Source: JBMNGH01 sp050949725 (GTDB lineage Bacteria; Bacillota; Thermosediminibacteria; Thermosediminibacterales; Tepidanaerobacteraceae). Taken from it: a stretch of DNA of 64,000 nucleotides. The notes beneath the pieces were generated by a model that saw only the letters and a program-made list of their open reading frames with translations, did not search any database and had not been told where the DNA came from. Made by a program: the position numbers and the translations under genes. Positions 54,717 to 62,779 of this stretch are shown here, piece after piece (position 1 is the first letter of the stretch; each line of letters opens with the position of its first letter). The DNA is taken from NCBI GenBank assembly GCA_050949725.1, contig JBMNGH010000011.1, positions 62,001 to 126,000 on the forward strand. The letters run 5' to 3'.

Positions 54717-57307
54717 ACATCGTAAACAAACTAACACTGCGGCAGATGATGCAAAACAAACGACGTACCCTTGTAACCATCATTGGGGTTATTATTTCTG
54801 TTGCCATGTTAATGGCAGTGGCTACAATCAGTGTATCATTTTTAGATTTACTGAAAAGACAGACAATTTCCTATGCTGGCGAGTGGCATGTGAAATACAA
54901 AGATGTAAACAAAGAGCAGCTAAAGGCAGTTAAAGATGATGAATCAACTAAAATATTAGTAGTTTCACGGGATCGAGGATATGCTGCTTTGAAAGGAAGT
55001 CAAAATAAGAATAAACCTTACCTGTTTATAAAGGAATATAATACCGCAGGTTTTAAACAGTTTCCCATTGAACTGAGCAAAGGGCGGTTTCCTCAGAAAT
55101 CTGATGAGGTAGTCATCTCGGAAGAAATTGCTGAAAACGCCAAAATAAAATATGAAATTGGCGATAGGATTAATCTGGAAATCGGTCAACGTATCAAAAC
55201 TCATGGTGAGAACAAGGAAGAAAAGCTTTTGCAGGATGTGCCATTACAATCGGCAGATGGTGTAATTAACGAGACATTAAAAAAACATCAATCTGAAACC
55301 TATACGGTGGTGGGTTATATAAAGCGACCTGTTTGGGAACCTACCTGGGCGCCGGGATATACGATTATCGGTTATGTGGATGAAGGCATGGTAGAAACTA
55401 ATGATACAGTAGATGCTATAGTCATATTAAATAAAATTCAAAGATCATTATATGACCATGCAAATAAGTTAGCTAAAAATAATCAGATTCAAACAGTTCA
55501 GTTTAATAACGGTTTATTAAGATATTATGGAGTTACTAATAATGACAACTTACGCACAACCATTTACTCATTAGCAGCCATACTTATGGGAGTCATAGTA
55601 ATTGGCTCGGTATCATTGATATACAATGCCTTTGCCATTTCAGTATCAGAACGTTCCCGGTATTTAGGCATGCTTTCAAGTGTAGGTGCAACAAAAAGGC
55701 AGAAGAGAAATTCAGTGTTTTTTGAGGGAACTGTTATTGCTCTTATCAGCATTCCTATTGGAATCCTGGCTGGCATAGCCGGGATTGGTATTACTTTTAA
55801 AGTTATCAATCCCCTGCTTCGGGATTTATTGGAAGTTACAGAAATACTTACTGTGACAGTGACCCCATTATCTATTTTAGTTTCCTGTATTGTGGCAATT
55901 ATAACCATATTTATTTCTGTACTTATTCCAGCACAAAAAGCATCAAGGATTTCAGCTATTGATGCGATTCGCCAATCAGCAGATCTAAAACTGACAGGAA
56001 AAGCAGTTAAAACACCAAAAGTTATTCGTAAGATTTTTGGATTCGAAGCAGAAATTGGCTTGAAAAATTTAAAAAGAAATAAGCGCAGATATCAGGCCAT
56101 AGTATTTTCCTTGACAATAAGCATTGTTTTATTTTTAGCAGTTTCATTTTTCACTGCAAACTTACAAAAATCCATTGAGCTTTCCCAAGATGGTATAAAT
56201 TATGATATTTCTGTATTAATGGGACACGAATATACAAGATCAAACGAACAACTAATAAAAGCTATATCATCTATTGAGGATGTAACAAAATATAGTGTCG
56301 TAAGAGAGTTAGTCGTTAATTCATGGATTGATGAACAAATTATCGCAAAAGAATTGCAGGAACAGGTAAAAAAAAATCAGACCATGCTTAAAGATGGAAA
56401 ATATCCATACTATGTAAATATATACGCATTAGATGATGAGAGTCTGAAGGAGTATGCTGAGCTTGTCGATGTGGATTATGAAACATTGTTGAGTTCAGAT
56501 GAGCTAAATGGTATTGTGGTGGATACTGCTATTTATGAGGATGTGGCTGCAAGAAAGTTTGTTGAAACAAAGTCTATCTATGCAAAAACTGGTCAAACTA
56601 TTGATTTATATCGTGGTTACGAGTTAAGAGAAGAAGCATATATAGATAAAATAAACATAGCAGCATTTACAGATCAACTTCCGATGGGTATTTTACCTAC
56701 TGGAGTAGGAGGATTAAATATCATTGTTACTGAGCTATCCATGGACAAATTGATAGAGGATAATGCAAATATTAATAATTATATATTCCTGAAGACTACA
56801 AATCCCATGAAAACTCAGTATGCAATTGAGGATTTAACAGAAAATGATATGTATGTTTACAATGTATATCAAAGCAGACAAAAAGAAGAGCAGCTAATAC
56901 TGATGATGTCGGTATTTACGTATGGATTTATCATATTGATTACAGCCATATCTATTGCAAACATTTTCAATACCATCTCTACCAGTATTGCCCTTCGGAA
57001 ACGCGAATTTGCAATGCTAAAATCGGTAGGGATGACGCCAAAAGGTTTCAGTAAGATGTTGAACTATGAGAGTATTTTTTATGGAATAAATGCATTGTTA
57101 TACGGGTTCCCCATCAGCATTGCAGTAATGTATTTAATTCACCGGTCGTTGATGTATACTTTTAGATATCGTTTTACACTGCCTTGGGCAAGTATTGGCC
57201 ATGTAATTATCGCTGTATTTATAATAATAGGTTCGGCAATGCTTTACTCAAGCAGTAAAGTTAAAAAAGAGAATATCATTGATGCACTAAAACAGGAGAA
57301 TATATAG
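54713..57307 (+). CDS. FtsX-type ABC transporter permease (large, two FtsX domains)
   Basis: An 864-aa permease. It has an N-terminal membrane segment, a large extracytoplasmic domain, a first FtsX block (GSVSLIYNAFAISVSERSRY LGMLSSVGATK), a second extracytoplasmic domain and a second FtsX block (NIFNTISTSIALRKREFAML KSVGMTPKGF). Larger than BceB (about 650 aa), it resembles clostridial peptide-resistance or MacB-like exporters. Predicted to remove antimicrobial peptides under control of the upstream two-component system. Confidence 0.9.
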   Translation: MNIVNKLTLRQMMQNKRRTLVTIIGVIISVAMLMAVATISVSFLDLLKRQTISYAGEWHVKYKDVNKEQLKAVKDDESTKILVVSRDRGYAALKGSQNKNKPYLFIKEYNTAGFKQFPIELSKGRFPQKSDEVVISEEIAENAKIKYEIGDRINLEIGQRIKTHGENKEEKLLQDVPLQSADGVINETLKKHQSETYTVVGYIKRPVWEPTWAPGYTIIGYVDEGMVETNDTVDAIVILNKIQRSLYDHANKLAKNNQIQTVQFNNGLLRYYGVTNNDNLRTTIYSLAAILMGVIVIGSVSLIYNAFAISVSERSRYLGMLSSVGATKRQKRNSVFFEGTVIALISIPIGILAGIAGIGITFKVINPLLRDLLEVTEILTVTVTPLSILVSCIVAIITIFISVLIPAQKASRISAIDAIRQSADLKLTGKAVKTPKVIRKIFGFEAEIGLKNLKRNKRRYQAIVFSLTISIVLFLAVSFFTANLQKSIELSQDGINYDISVLMGHEYTRSNEQLIKAISSIEDVTKYSVVRELVVNSWIDEQIIAKELQEQVKKNQTMLKDGKYPYYVNIYALDDESLKEYAELVDVDYETLLSSDELNGIVVDTAIYEDVAARKFVETKSIYAKTGQTIDLYRGYELREEAYIDKINIAAFTDQLPMGILPTGVGGLNIIVTELSMDKLIEDNANINNYIFLKTTNPMKTQYAIEDLTENDMYVYNVYQSRQKEEQLILMMSVFTYGFIILITAISIANIFNTISTSIALRKREFAMLKSVGMTPKGFSKMLNYESIFYGINALLYGFPISIAVMYLIHRSLMYTFRYRFTLPWASIGHVIIAVFIIIGSAMLYSSSKVKKENIIDALKQENI

Positions 57308-57339
57308 GTGTTTTCCCAATACTTTTTCTTACATCTAAT

Positions 57340-57373
57340 GTGATAGGAGGTTGGTTAACCATCCCCCTATCAC
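57340..57373. terminator. Bidirectional terminator
   Basis: Inverted repeat GTGATAGG ... CCTATCAC with an inner GGTTAACC, between the permease gene and the convergent AraC gene; it overlaps the AraC stop codon. Confidence 0.65.
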
Positions 57374-58239
57374 CCATTTTTCCGAACAGGAATCCAAATT
57401 TCACTGTAAGCGTTTTCTTTTTTATGTCCATTCATTTTAGTGAAAGAAAAAGAAGGCGCATTGATTACTTCGTAATTTGAAGAAGGAAGCCATTCAGAAT
57501 ATATCTTTGCCATTGTTTGTTGTAACGTAGAAGGAAACGGGCCTTCATTTGGGAATATTGCCCATGTGCAGGCTTCGACCGGCACTTTTTCTAATAGATC
57601 ACTTACTTTATTTTCCGTTGTTAAAACACCGATTAAGTGAGTTAAATATCCTTCTTCTTTTAAGAAGTTAGCGTCAGCATCATAAGAAGCATTAACTATT
57701 TCATAAGGCTCTATATTTTGAAGGGAATGCATTTCTTTTTTTTGTTCGTCTGTTATACTTTCTGCAAGATTGACAATTTCGTCATTAACCCCTTCAAACT
57801 GCATAGGAACACGTTTGCTTACACCGACCAAATTAAATGCGGGTTTGTTTTCAATTCTAAATTCCATACTAATTCCTCCCTTAACTGTTATTATGAAAGA
57901 AAGTTTAGGAAACGATTTGCTTATACCTTTTTTTATTACATCAGAGGGTAAAAAACCGCTCCATTTTTTAAACGCTCTAGTAAAGCCATCTATGGACTGA
58001 TAACCATATTTAAAAGCAACATCTGTTACTTTTTCTCCATGCAATAAATCCTTATTAGCTTCTGACAGTTTTCTGTTTTTAATATATTCACTTAGCGTCA
58101 ACCCTGAAAGATAAAAGAATATTTTTCTAAAGTGATGGTCAGGAACTCCCGCAAATACAGATATTTTTTCAAGAGATAGATCATCGGTTAAATTATCTTC
58201 AATATACTCAATTACGTGATTTAGTTCGTTTAACACCAT
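57370..58239 (-). CDS. AraC-family regulator with GyrI-like effector domain
   Basis: A 289-aa regulator. The N-terminal two-helix-turn-helix AraC domain (EKISVFAGVPDHHFRKIF; VTDVAFKYGYQSIDGFTRAF) covers about residues 8-105. A C-terminal GyrI/BacR-like effector-binding domain (FNLVGVSKRVPMQFEG, PVEACTWAIFPNEGPFPS, EIWIPV) follows. Such proteins often bind drugs or small hydrophobics. ATG 58239 follows AAAGGAGG. Confidence 0.93.
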   Translation of the reverse strand: MVLNELNHVIEYIEDNLTDDLSLEKISVFAGVPDHHFRKIFFYLSGLTLSEYIKNRKLSEANKDLLHGEKVTDVAFKYGYQSIDGFTRAFKKWSGFLPSDVIKKGISKSFPKLSFIITVKGGISMEFRIENKPAFNLVGVSKRVPMQFEGVNDEIVNLAESITDEQKKEMHSLQNIEPYEIVNASYDADANFLKEEGYLTHLIGVLTTENKVSDLLEKVPVEACTWAIFPNEGPFPSTLQQTMAKIYSEWLPSSNYEVINAPSFSFTKMNGHKKENAYSEIWIPVRKNG

Positions 58240-58299
58240 TGCCCTCCTTTTCTAATCTACATAATACCAAAACTCCTTTTAAAATGCTCGATTTTTCAA

Positions 58300-58354
58300 T
58301 ACAAAAGTTATCGAGTCGCGGATTTTTGTGAGCGTATTGATAATCACTTTTGTA
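58300..58354. promoter_or_regulatory. Possible regulator-binding inverted repeat upstream of the AraC gene
   Basis: TACAAAAGT (58300-58308) and its reverse complement ACTTTTGTA (58346-58354), separated by 37 bp, lie between the AraC gene and the IS remnant. Spacing and position would suit an autoregulatory site, but this is weak. Confidence 0.3.
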
Positions 58355-58378
58355 TATGTTATACTTAAATCAAATTTT

Positions 58379-58490
58379 TAAAAAAGAGGTAAATTAGTCT
58401 ACAAGTCTAGGCAAAAATAGAACCCCGAAATGTCGCTATTTTAAAGGGCTTTCGGGGTTTTTTATCTGATTTTGCTTCCGAAGAAAAGAT
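58379..58490 (+). mobile_element. Solo right end of the IS1634-family element
   Basis: 112 bp identical to the right end of both IS copies: the last codons of the transposase (KK-R-stop), the internal terminator and the inverted repeat TGCTTCCGAAGAAA. The rest of the element is missing. Confidence 0.93.
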
Positions 58491-58509
58491 CTTACCATAT
58501 TTTTTCCCA

Positions 58510-58612
58510 AAAAGCAATAGCATTTTAAAGCCCCTAGCGGATCTATCTTGAACCGCCAAGGGCCTATCGAATATGTGCGGGATGTCATTATACTATTATT
58601 TTTCACCGAAAT
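58510..58612. repeat. 103-bp repeat covering the rubrerythrin terminator
   Basis: Same sequence as 33110-33212. It includes the terminator of the rubrerythrin gene (minus strand AGGCCCTTGGCGG pairing with CCGCTAGGGGCTT, then TTTAAAATG) and the end of its coding sequence. Confidence 0.9.
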
Positions 58613-59150
58613 ATCTCTCCAGGAGGCCTTTAAAAGCAGCACCGTGTCTTGCTTCATCTTTACACATTTCATGGACTGTGTCATGGACCGCATCATAACC
58701 GAGCTGTTTGGCTTTTGTGGCAAGGTCTTTTTTCCCCTGACACGCACCGTGCTCCGCCTCTACTCTCATCGAAAGGTTCTTTTTTGTGTCAGTCGCTAGG
58801 ACTTCCCCCAATAGCTCCGCAAATTTTGCGGCATGCTCTGCTTCCTCATAGGCAATCCTCTTATACGCCTCTGCTACCTCAGGGTAACCTTCCCTGTCTG
58901 CTTGACGACTCATCGCCAGGTACATCCCTACTTCAGTGCATTCGCCCATAAAATTGTCTTTTAATCCCTGCACGACTTCCGGGTCGAAATCCTTTGCTAT
59001 ACCTACCTTATGTTCATCTGCCCAGGCAAGTTGACTTTCTTGTGTCTTTTCAACAAATTTATTAGAAGCCGCCTTGCACTGTGGACATCTTTCAGGCGGG
59101 GTATCACCCGTATGGACATATCCGCAAACAGTACATACAAATTTTTTCAT
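58596..59150 (-). CDS. Reverse rubrerythrin
   Basis: A 184-aa peroxide-detoxifying protein of anaerobes. A rubredoxin FeS4 site lies at the N-terminus (C6, C9, C22, C25 in VCTVCGY and RCPQCK) and the di-iron four-helix domain follows (GECTEVGMYLAMSRQA; YEEAEHAAKF; VEAEHGA; KDEARHGAAF). This order is the hallmark of reverse rubrerythrin. ATG 59150 has GGAGG upstream. Confidence 0.95.
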   Translation of the reverse strand: MKKFVCTVCGYVHTGDTPPERCPQCKAASNKFVEKTQESQLAWADEHKVGIAKDFDPEVVQGLKDNFMGECTEVGMYLAMSRQADREGYPEVAEAYKRIAYEEAEHAAKFAELLGEVLATDTKKNLSMRVEAEHGACQGKKDLATKAKQLGYDAVHDTVHEMCKDEARHGAAFKGLLERYFGEK

Positions 59151-59174
59151 TATGATTCCTCCAATATAATAATA

Positions 59175-59219
59175 GTAACTGTTACAATTAATTATAGTTG
59201 CTATTATCTATTATGTCAA
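59175..59219 (-). promoter_or_regulatory. Rubrerythrin promoter with candidate operator
   Basis: Minus strand -35 TTGACA (59219-59214), 17 nt, -10 TATAAT (59196-59191). A perfect GTAAC-T-GTTAC palindrome (59175-59185) lies just after the start point. A repressor such as a PerR or other peroxide sensor is possible, but the consensus does not clearly match. Confidence 0.7.
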
Positions 59220-59227
59220 GGCCCTTT

Positions 59228-59653
59228 TTACATTTTTTTTAGGTTTTCTTTACATTTATCACAGTATCCATAAACCTCAAATCTGTGCTCAATGTGTGTA
59301 AATCCATTGATCTTCAATTCCTCATCCAAAAAGTTTATTGGGCAAAACTTGAGAGTAACTGACAGACCGCAGTTTTTACATATTATGTGATGATGATGGT
59401 TATGACCGCTTCGTATCTTAAAAAAAACCTTGCCGTCAGAAGATATTAGTCTGCAGATGATATCTCTTTCTAAAAGGACATCCAGATTTCTATATATTGT
59501 AGATAAATTGACTTGAGGAATCGTCTCGGATGCCCGTTCATAAATTTGTTTAGCATTTAGCACACAATCGGAATTATAAAGGACATCAAGTATTGCTTTC
59601 CTCTGGGGGGTCACCTTGAGCTGTTTTTTCTTAAGCAGTTTTTCTAATTCCAC
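59228..59653 (-). CDS. zur: Fur-family regulator, probably Zur
   Basis: A 141-aa Fur-family protein. It has an N-terminal winged helix (LKVTPQRKAILDVLYNSDC; VNLSTIYRNLDVLLERDII), a His-rich metal site (SGHNHHHHIICKNCG) and a second CxxC (YGYCDKCKENL) for structural zinc. It is the last gene of a znuACB operon, overlapping znuB, so zinc-responsive Zur is the best call. Confidence 0.9.
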   Translation of the reverse strand: MELEKLLKKKQLKVTPQRKAILDVLYNSDCVLNAKQIYERASETIPQVNLSTIYRNLDVLLERDIICRLISSDGKVFFKIRSGHNHHHHIICKNCGLSVTLKFCPINFLDEELKINGFTHIEHRFEVYGYCDKCKENLKKM

Positions 59654-60447
59654 CGCTTCAGCGCCCCTTTTATAAAAATGACTGTTAAAAGAATCCCCGC
59701 GGCGACGAGGACCGTCGTCCCTCCAGGTGCCAGGTCAAATATGAAAGATATGTAAAGCCCCAATATGACAGATGTCAGGGCTGTGATAACAGCTATCATA
59801 AACGCCGATTTAAAGCTTTTACACAATTGCAGGCTAACGGCAGCTGGAATTACCATCAGTGCTGATACCATCAACCCTCCCACTACCCTGAGTGAAAGTG
59901 TAACCGCCAGGGAAGTGAGAACTGAAAAAATACTGTTTATTAATTTAACTGGAACACCTGAAATTATAGCCGATTCTTCATCAAAAGTTAAGGTGAACAG
60001 TTCCCTACGAAACACGGACAATGTCAACAATATGATAATACCTGACACTATTATTACATACAGGTCCGAAACTGATACAGCCACGAGACTGCCGAACAGG
60101 TAAGAAAACAAATCCGCATTAAACGATTTCCCAATACTTATCAGCACAACGGCAAGCCCCATGCTTCCAGACATGACAACGACAAGGGCGATTTCAGCAT
60201 ATTTTTGAAATGACTGCCTCACTATCTCAATTAATAGGGACGCGAAGATACAAAAGATCATAGCCCCATAGAATGGATAAAATCCCGTAAGCATGCCGCC
60301 TGCAACACCCGCGAGCGCGGCATGGGAAAGGCTGTCTCCGACAGGCGCCATTCTTTTGAGGACAACGAACACACCTATTATCGATATTATTACAGCTGTT
60401 ATTATTCCTGCAGCAAAAGCCCTTTGCATAAAATCAAAGCTTAGCAC
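59644..60447 (-). CDS. znuB: Zinc ABC importer permease ZnuB
   Basis: A 267-aa metal permease of the ABC-3 family with eight or nine membrane segments, including VLKRMAPVGDSLSHAALAGVA (about residues 29-49) and GGLMVSALMVIPAAVSLQLC. GTG 60447 follows GGAGG by 9 nt. Acts with the adjacent ATPase and binding protein. Confidence 0.92.
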   Translation of the reverse strand: MLSFDFMQRAFAAGIITAVIISIIGVFVVLKRMAPVGDSLSHAALAGVAGGMLTGFYPFYGAMIFCIFASLLIEIVRQSFQKYAEIALVVVMSGSMGLAVVLISIGKSFNADLFSYLFGSLVAVSVSDLYVIIVSGIIILLTLSVFRRELFTLTFDEESAIISGVPVKLINSIFSVLTSLAVTLSLRVVGGLMVSALMVIPAAVSLQLCKSFKSAFMIAVITALTSVILGLYISFIFDLAPGGTTVLVAAGILLTVIFIKGALKRWN

Positions 60448-60565
60448 CAGTGTCTTCCTCCGTTTCTATCTGTTTAAATTCACTCAAAAAGCTTAATACT
60501 GCTTTCCGATTTTACTTTTCATCTGTTTGAATCGTGTCGGCGGTCCCTTCCCGTGCAGTCCCATC

Positions 60566-61399
60566 CTATTCTACTCTATCTGTTTGCATCTTGCATTGTC
60601 TTATATTTCTGCCGATCCTGTAACCTAAGACTTCGGCGATATGCTGTTCTGTTACCTCTTGAGTGTTTTCATGTACAAAAACCCGTCCTCCGCTCACACA
60701 GGCTATCTTACTGGCCTTTTCAAATACTGCCCATATGTCATGTGTTACGATAACGATTGTTATTTTATCGATTTTATTGAGCCGGGATAATATGTTGTAA
60801 AATTCACTTGTAGAAGCGGCATCAAGACCGGTAGTAGGCTCGTCTAAAAATAACACTTTGGGATTTTTAACAAGTGCTTTTGCAAGAAAGACCTTTTGTC
60901 TTTCACCCCCCGAAAGCTCTCCGATTAGCTTGTTTGAAATATGGCTAATCCCAACCCTGTCCATTACTTCATTTATCCTTAAACGAGCCTTTTTTTTCTC
61001 AACTTTTTTAAAAAAGCCCAGGTAGTACCCTGAACTTACAATCTCTTCCACAGTAGCTGGAAATGCTGTGTTTATCATTCCAGCCTGCTGTGAAACATAG
61101 CCTACTTCATGCCATCCATGAAAATTAGACACATCCTGACCAAAGAGCTTCACACTACCTGTTTTTGGCGAGAGTAGACCCAACATTATTTTAATGAGGG
61201 TTGACTTGGCGGCTCCATTTGGACCGATTATTGCCATATAATCCCCTGAGTTGACCTTTAGGCTGACATCCTGGAGAACCGGAGTGACGTTGTATCCGAA
61301 GTCTATACCGTCCATGGATACAACGCAGTTTGTGTCAAATGATTTAATATGTAATATTTTTTTTCTTCTATCGGTAGCTTTTAATTTTTGTAAAAACAA
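60566..61399 (-). CDS. znuC: Zinc ABC importer ATPase ZnuC (variant Walker A)
   Basis: A 277-aa ATPase with signature LSGGERQKVFLAKAL and Walker B VLFLDEPTTGLDA. The Walker A reads GPNGAAKST instead of GPNGAGKST: the invariant glycine before Lys is Ala (codon GCC). This could impair ATP binding, or be a recent mutation or sequence error. The start TTG 61399 follows GAGGCGG by 9 nt. Lies between znuA and znuB. Confidence 0.9.
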   Translation of the reverse strand: MFLQKLKATDRRKKILHIKSFDTNCVVSMDGIDFGYNVTPVLQDVSLKVNSGDYMAIIGPNGAAKSTLIKIMLGLLSPKTGSVKLFGQDVSNFHGWHEVGYVSQQAGMINTAFPATVEEIVSSGYYLGFFKKVEKKKARLRINEVMDRVGISHISNKLIGELSGGERQKVFLAKALVKNPKVLFLDEPTTGLDAASTSEFYNILSRLNKIDKITIVIVTHDIWAVFEKASKIACVSGGRVFVHENTQEVTEQHIAEVLGYRIGRNIRQCKMQTDRVE

Positions 61400-61491
61400 T
61401 TACAAACACCGCCTCAAAAACTTTCGATAACCTTATATCGAAACTGTCAGGAAAAATACATACATAAATAATTCTTACAGAAGTGTGGACG

Positions 61492-62394
61492 CTAATTCAT
61501 AGCCTTAACAAGATTATCCAGGTTTTTTCGCATCAATGAAAAATAATCCTCACCTGATTTTATCTGCTCAGCCGTTAAGCTACCTATCGGGTCTAGCACA
61601 AGGGTCTGTGCACCTATCTCCTTTGCCAATGCTTCTGCTATCTTAGGGCTGGAAAGTGGCTCGAAAAAAATATATTTTATATCATTTGACTTACATATCT
61701 CGATCAGTTCAGCTATCTTTTTGGGGGATGGCTCATGAAAAGGAGTAATGCCCGATATAGATATTTGATTAAATTTATACCTTGATGCCATATAGCCGAA
61801 AGCCGCGTGAGATGTTACTATGCTTCTATTTGTGACGTCTTTTAAAGAATCGGCATAAAACCTGTCTAGTTCAATCAGCTTTTGGGACAGTTCTTCATAA
61901 TTATTGGAATAAAATGAAGCATTTGCATCGTCCACTTCAGACAGTGCCTCATAAATTCGATGTGCCATCTCACGAGCCAGGTTCGGGTCAAGCCATAAAT
62001 GGGGATCGTTGTCTTTAATAAGCCCTTTCCCAAGCTCTACAGTTGCAATACCTTTTTGAGCCAACTGGTCAGCAATTTTTGCACCCCAGGGCTCCATAGC
62101 CTCTCCCAAATATATGAAAAGCTGCTGACTGTAGATTTCCGACATCTGCTTTGAGGAAGGTTCATAATCGTGGGGTTCTACGCCTGCCGGCACTAACATG
62201 CTGACATCCGCTCTGTCTTTGGCGATTTTTTTAGTAAAATCATACAATGGATAGAATGTCGTGTATACTTTGATGCGATCACCATCGGCGTCTTTTGTAA
62301 TATCATGTGTGGGTGAACTACCACACCCAGTAATAAACAAAATGACTATAAAAAACACAATGGTGATCCTAAATCTAACATTCATGGTTCCCAT
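61492..62394 (-). CDS. znuA: Zinc ABC importer substrate-binding lipoprotein ZnuA
   Basis: A 300-aa cluster-9 binding protein with lipobox LFITGCGSS. Metal-site His residues lie in GVEPHDYEPS, NDPHLWLDP, TSHAAFGYM, and ISGITPFHEPSP is nearby; there is no His-rich loop. ATG 62394 follows GGGAGGG by 5 nt; an upstream TTG frame is less likely. First gene of znuA-znuC-znuB-zur. Manganese is an alternative substrate. Confidence 0.9.
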   Translation of the reverse strand: MGTMNVRFRITIVFFIVILFITGCGSSPTHDITKDADGDRIKVYTTFYPLYDFTKKIAKDRADVSMLVPAGVEPHDYEPSSKQMSEIYSQQLFIYLGEAMEPWGAKIADQLAQKGIATVELGKGLIKDNDPHLWLDPNLAREMAHRIYEALSEVDDANASFYSNNYEELSQKLIELDRFYADSLKDVTNRSIVTSHAAFGYMASRYKFNQISISGITPFHEPSPKKIAELIEICKSNDIKYIFFEPLSSPKIAEALAKEIGAQTLVLDPIGSLTAEQIKSGEDYFSLMRKNLDNLVKAMN

Positions 62395-62410
62395 ATCAGC
62401 CCTCCCGAGT

Positions 62411-62465
62411 TGCAAATTATTTGCATCTGTCTATTATTATATTATTTTCTCCAATTTGATGTCAA
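62411..62465 (-). promoter_or_regulatory. znu promoter with candidate Zur operator
   Basis: Minus strand -35 TTGACA (62465-62460), 18 nt, -10 TATAAT (62441-62436). A perfect 15-bp palindrome TGCAAAT-T-ATTTGCA (62411-62425) covers the start point, just before the znuA ribosome-binding site. Likely Zur binding, because zur is in the same operon. Confidence 0.75.
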
Positions 62466-62779
62466 TTATTTATAGACTAAAAGAATGGTATTAAAGTTTT
62501 TCTAGATTTATAAAAAAACCATCCATAACTTTAGGATGAATATGTAATAAGATAACTATCTATATTGATTCCTGCCATAAACCCTTTTGATGTCCTCACT
62601 GAAAAAGTAAGTGAATATAAAAACGGCAGAACAAAGTAAACAAGGCAATAATTTAATCAAACCAAAAACTTTGAAAAACATACTTAAACAGGATGGAATA
62701 ACAAGTAGATGTTTTATGAACTGAATTGAACCCGAGAATACGTCTTTTGTTTTGATGAAAAAAACTCGGAATTAGCCAT
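62466..62779. other. Intergenic region, nothing recognised
   Basis: About 310 bp of AT-rich sequence between the znu promoter and the stop of the flavoprotein gene. I see no credible gene, hairpin terminator or repeat. Confidence 0.6.

Noticed and set aside
58840..58865. TTCCTCATAGG match to the CRISPR repeat inside the rubrerythrin gene
   Set aside because: Only 11 bases match and they encode the conserved AYEEAEH di-iron helix, so this is chance.
59182..59197. TTACAATTAATTATAG as a PerR box
   Set aside because: The half-sites have a 2-bp centre rather than 1 bp and several mismatches to the consensus.
59308..59325. TTCAATTCCTCAT match to the CRISPR repeat inside zur
   Set aside because: A 13-base match in a coding region with no similarity beyond it; treated as coincidence.
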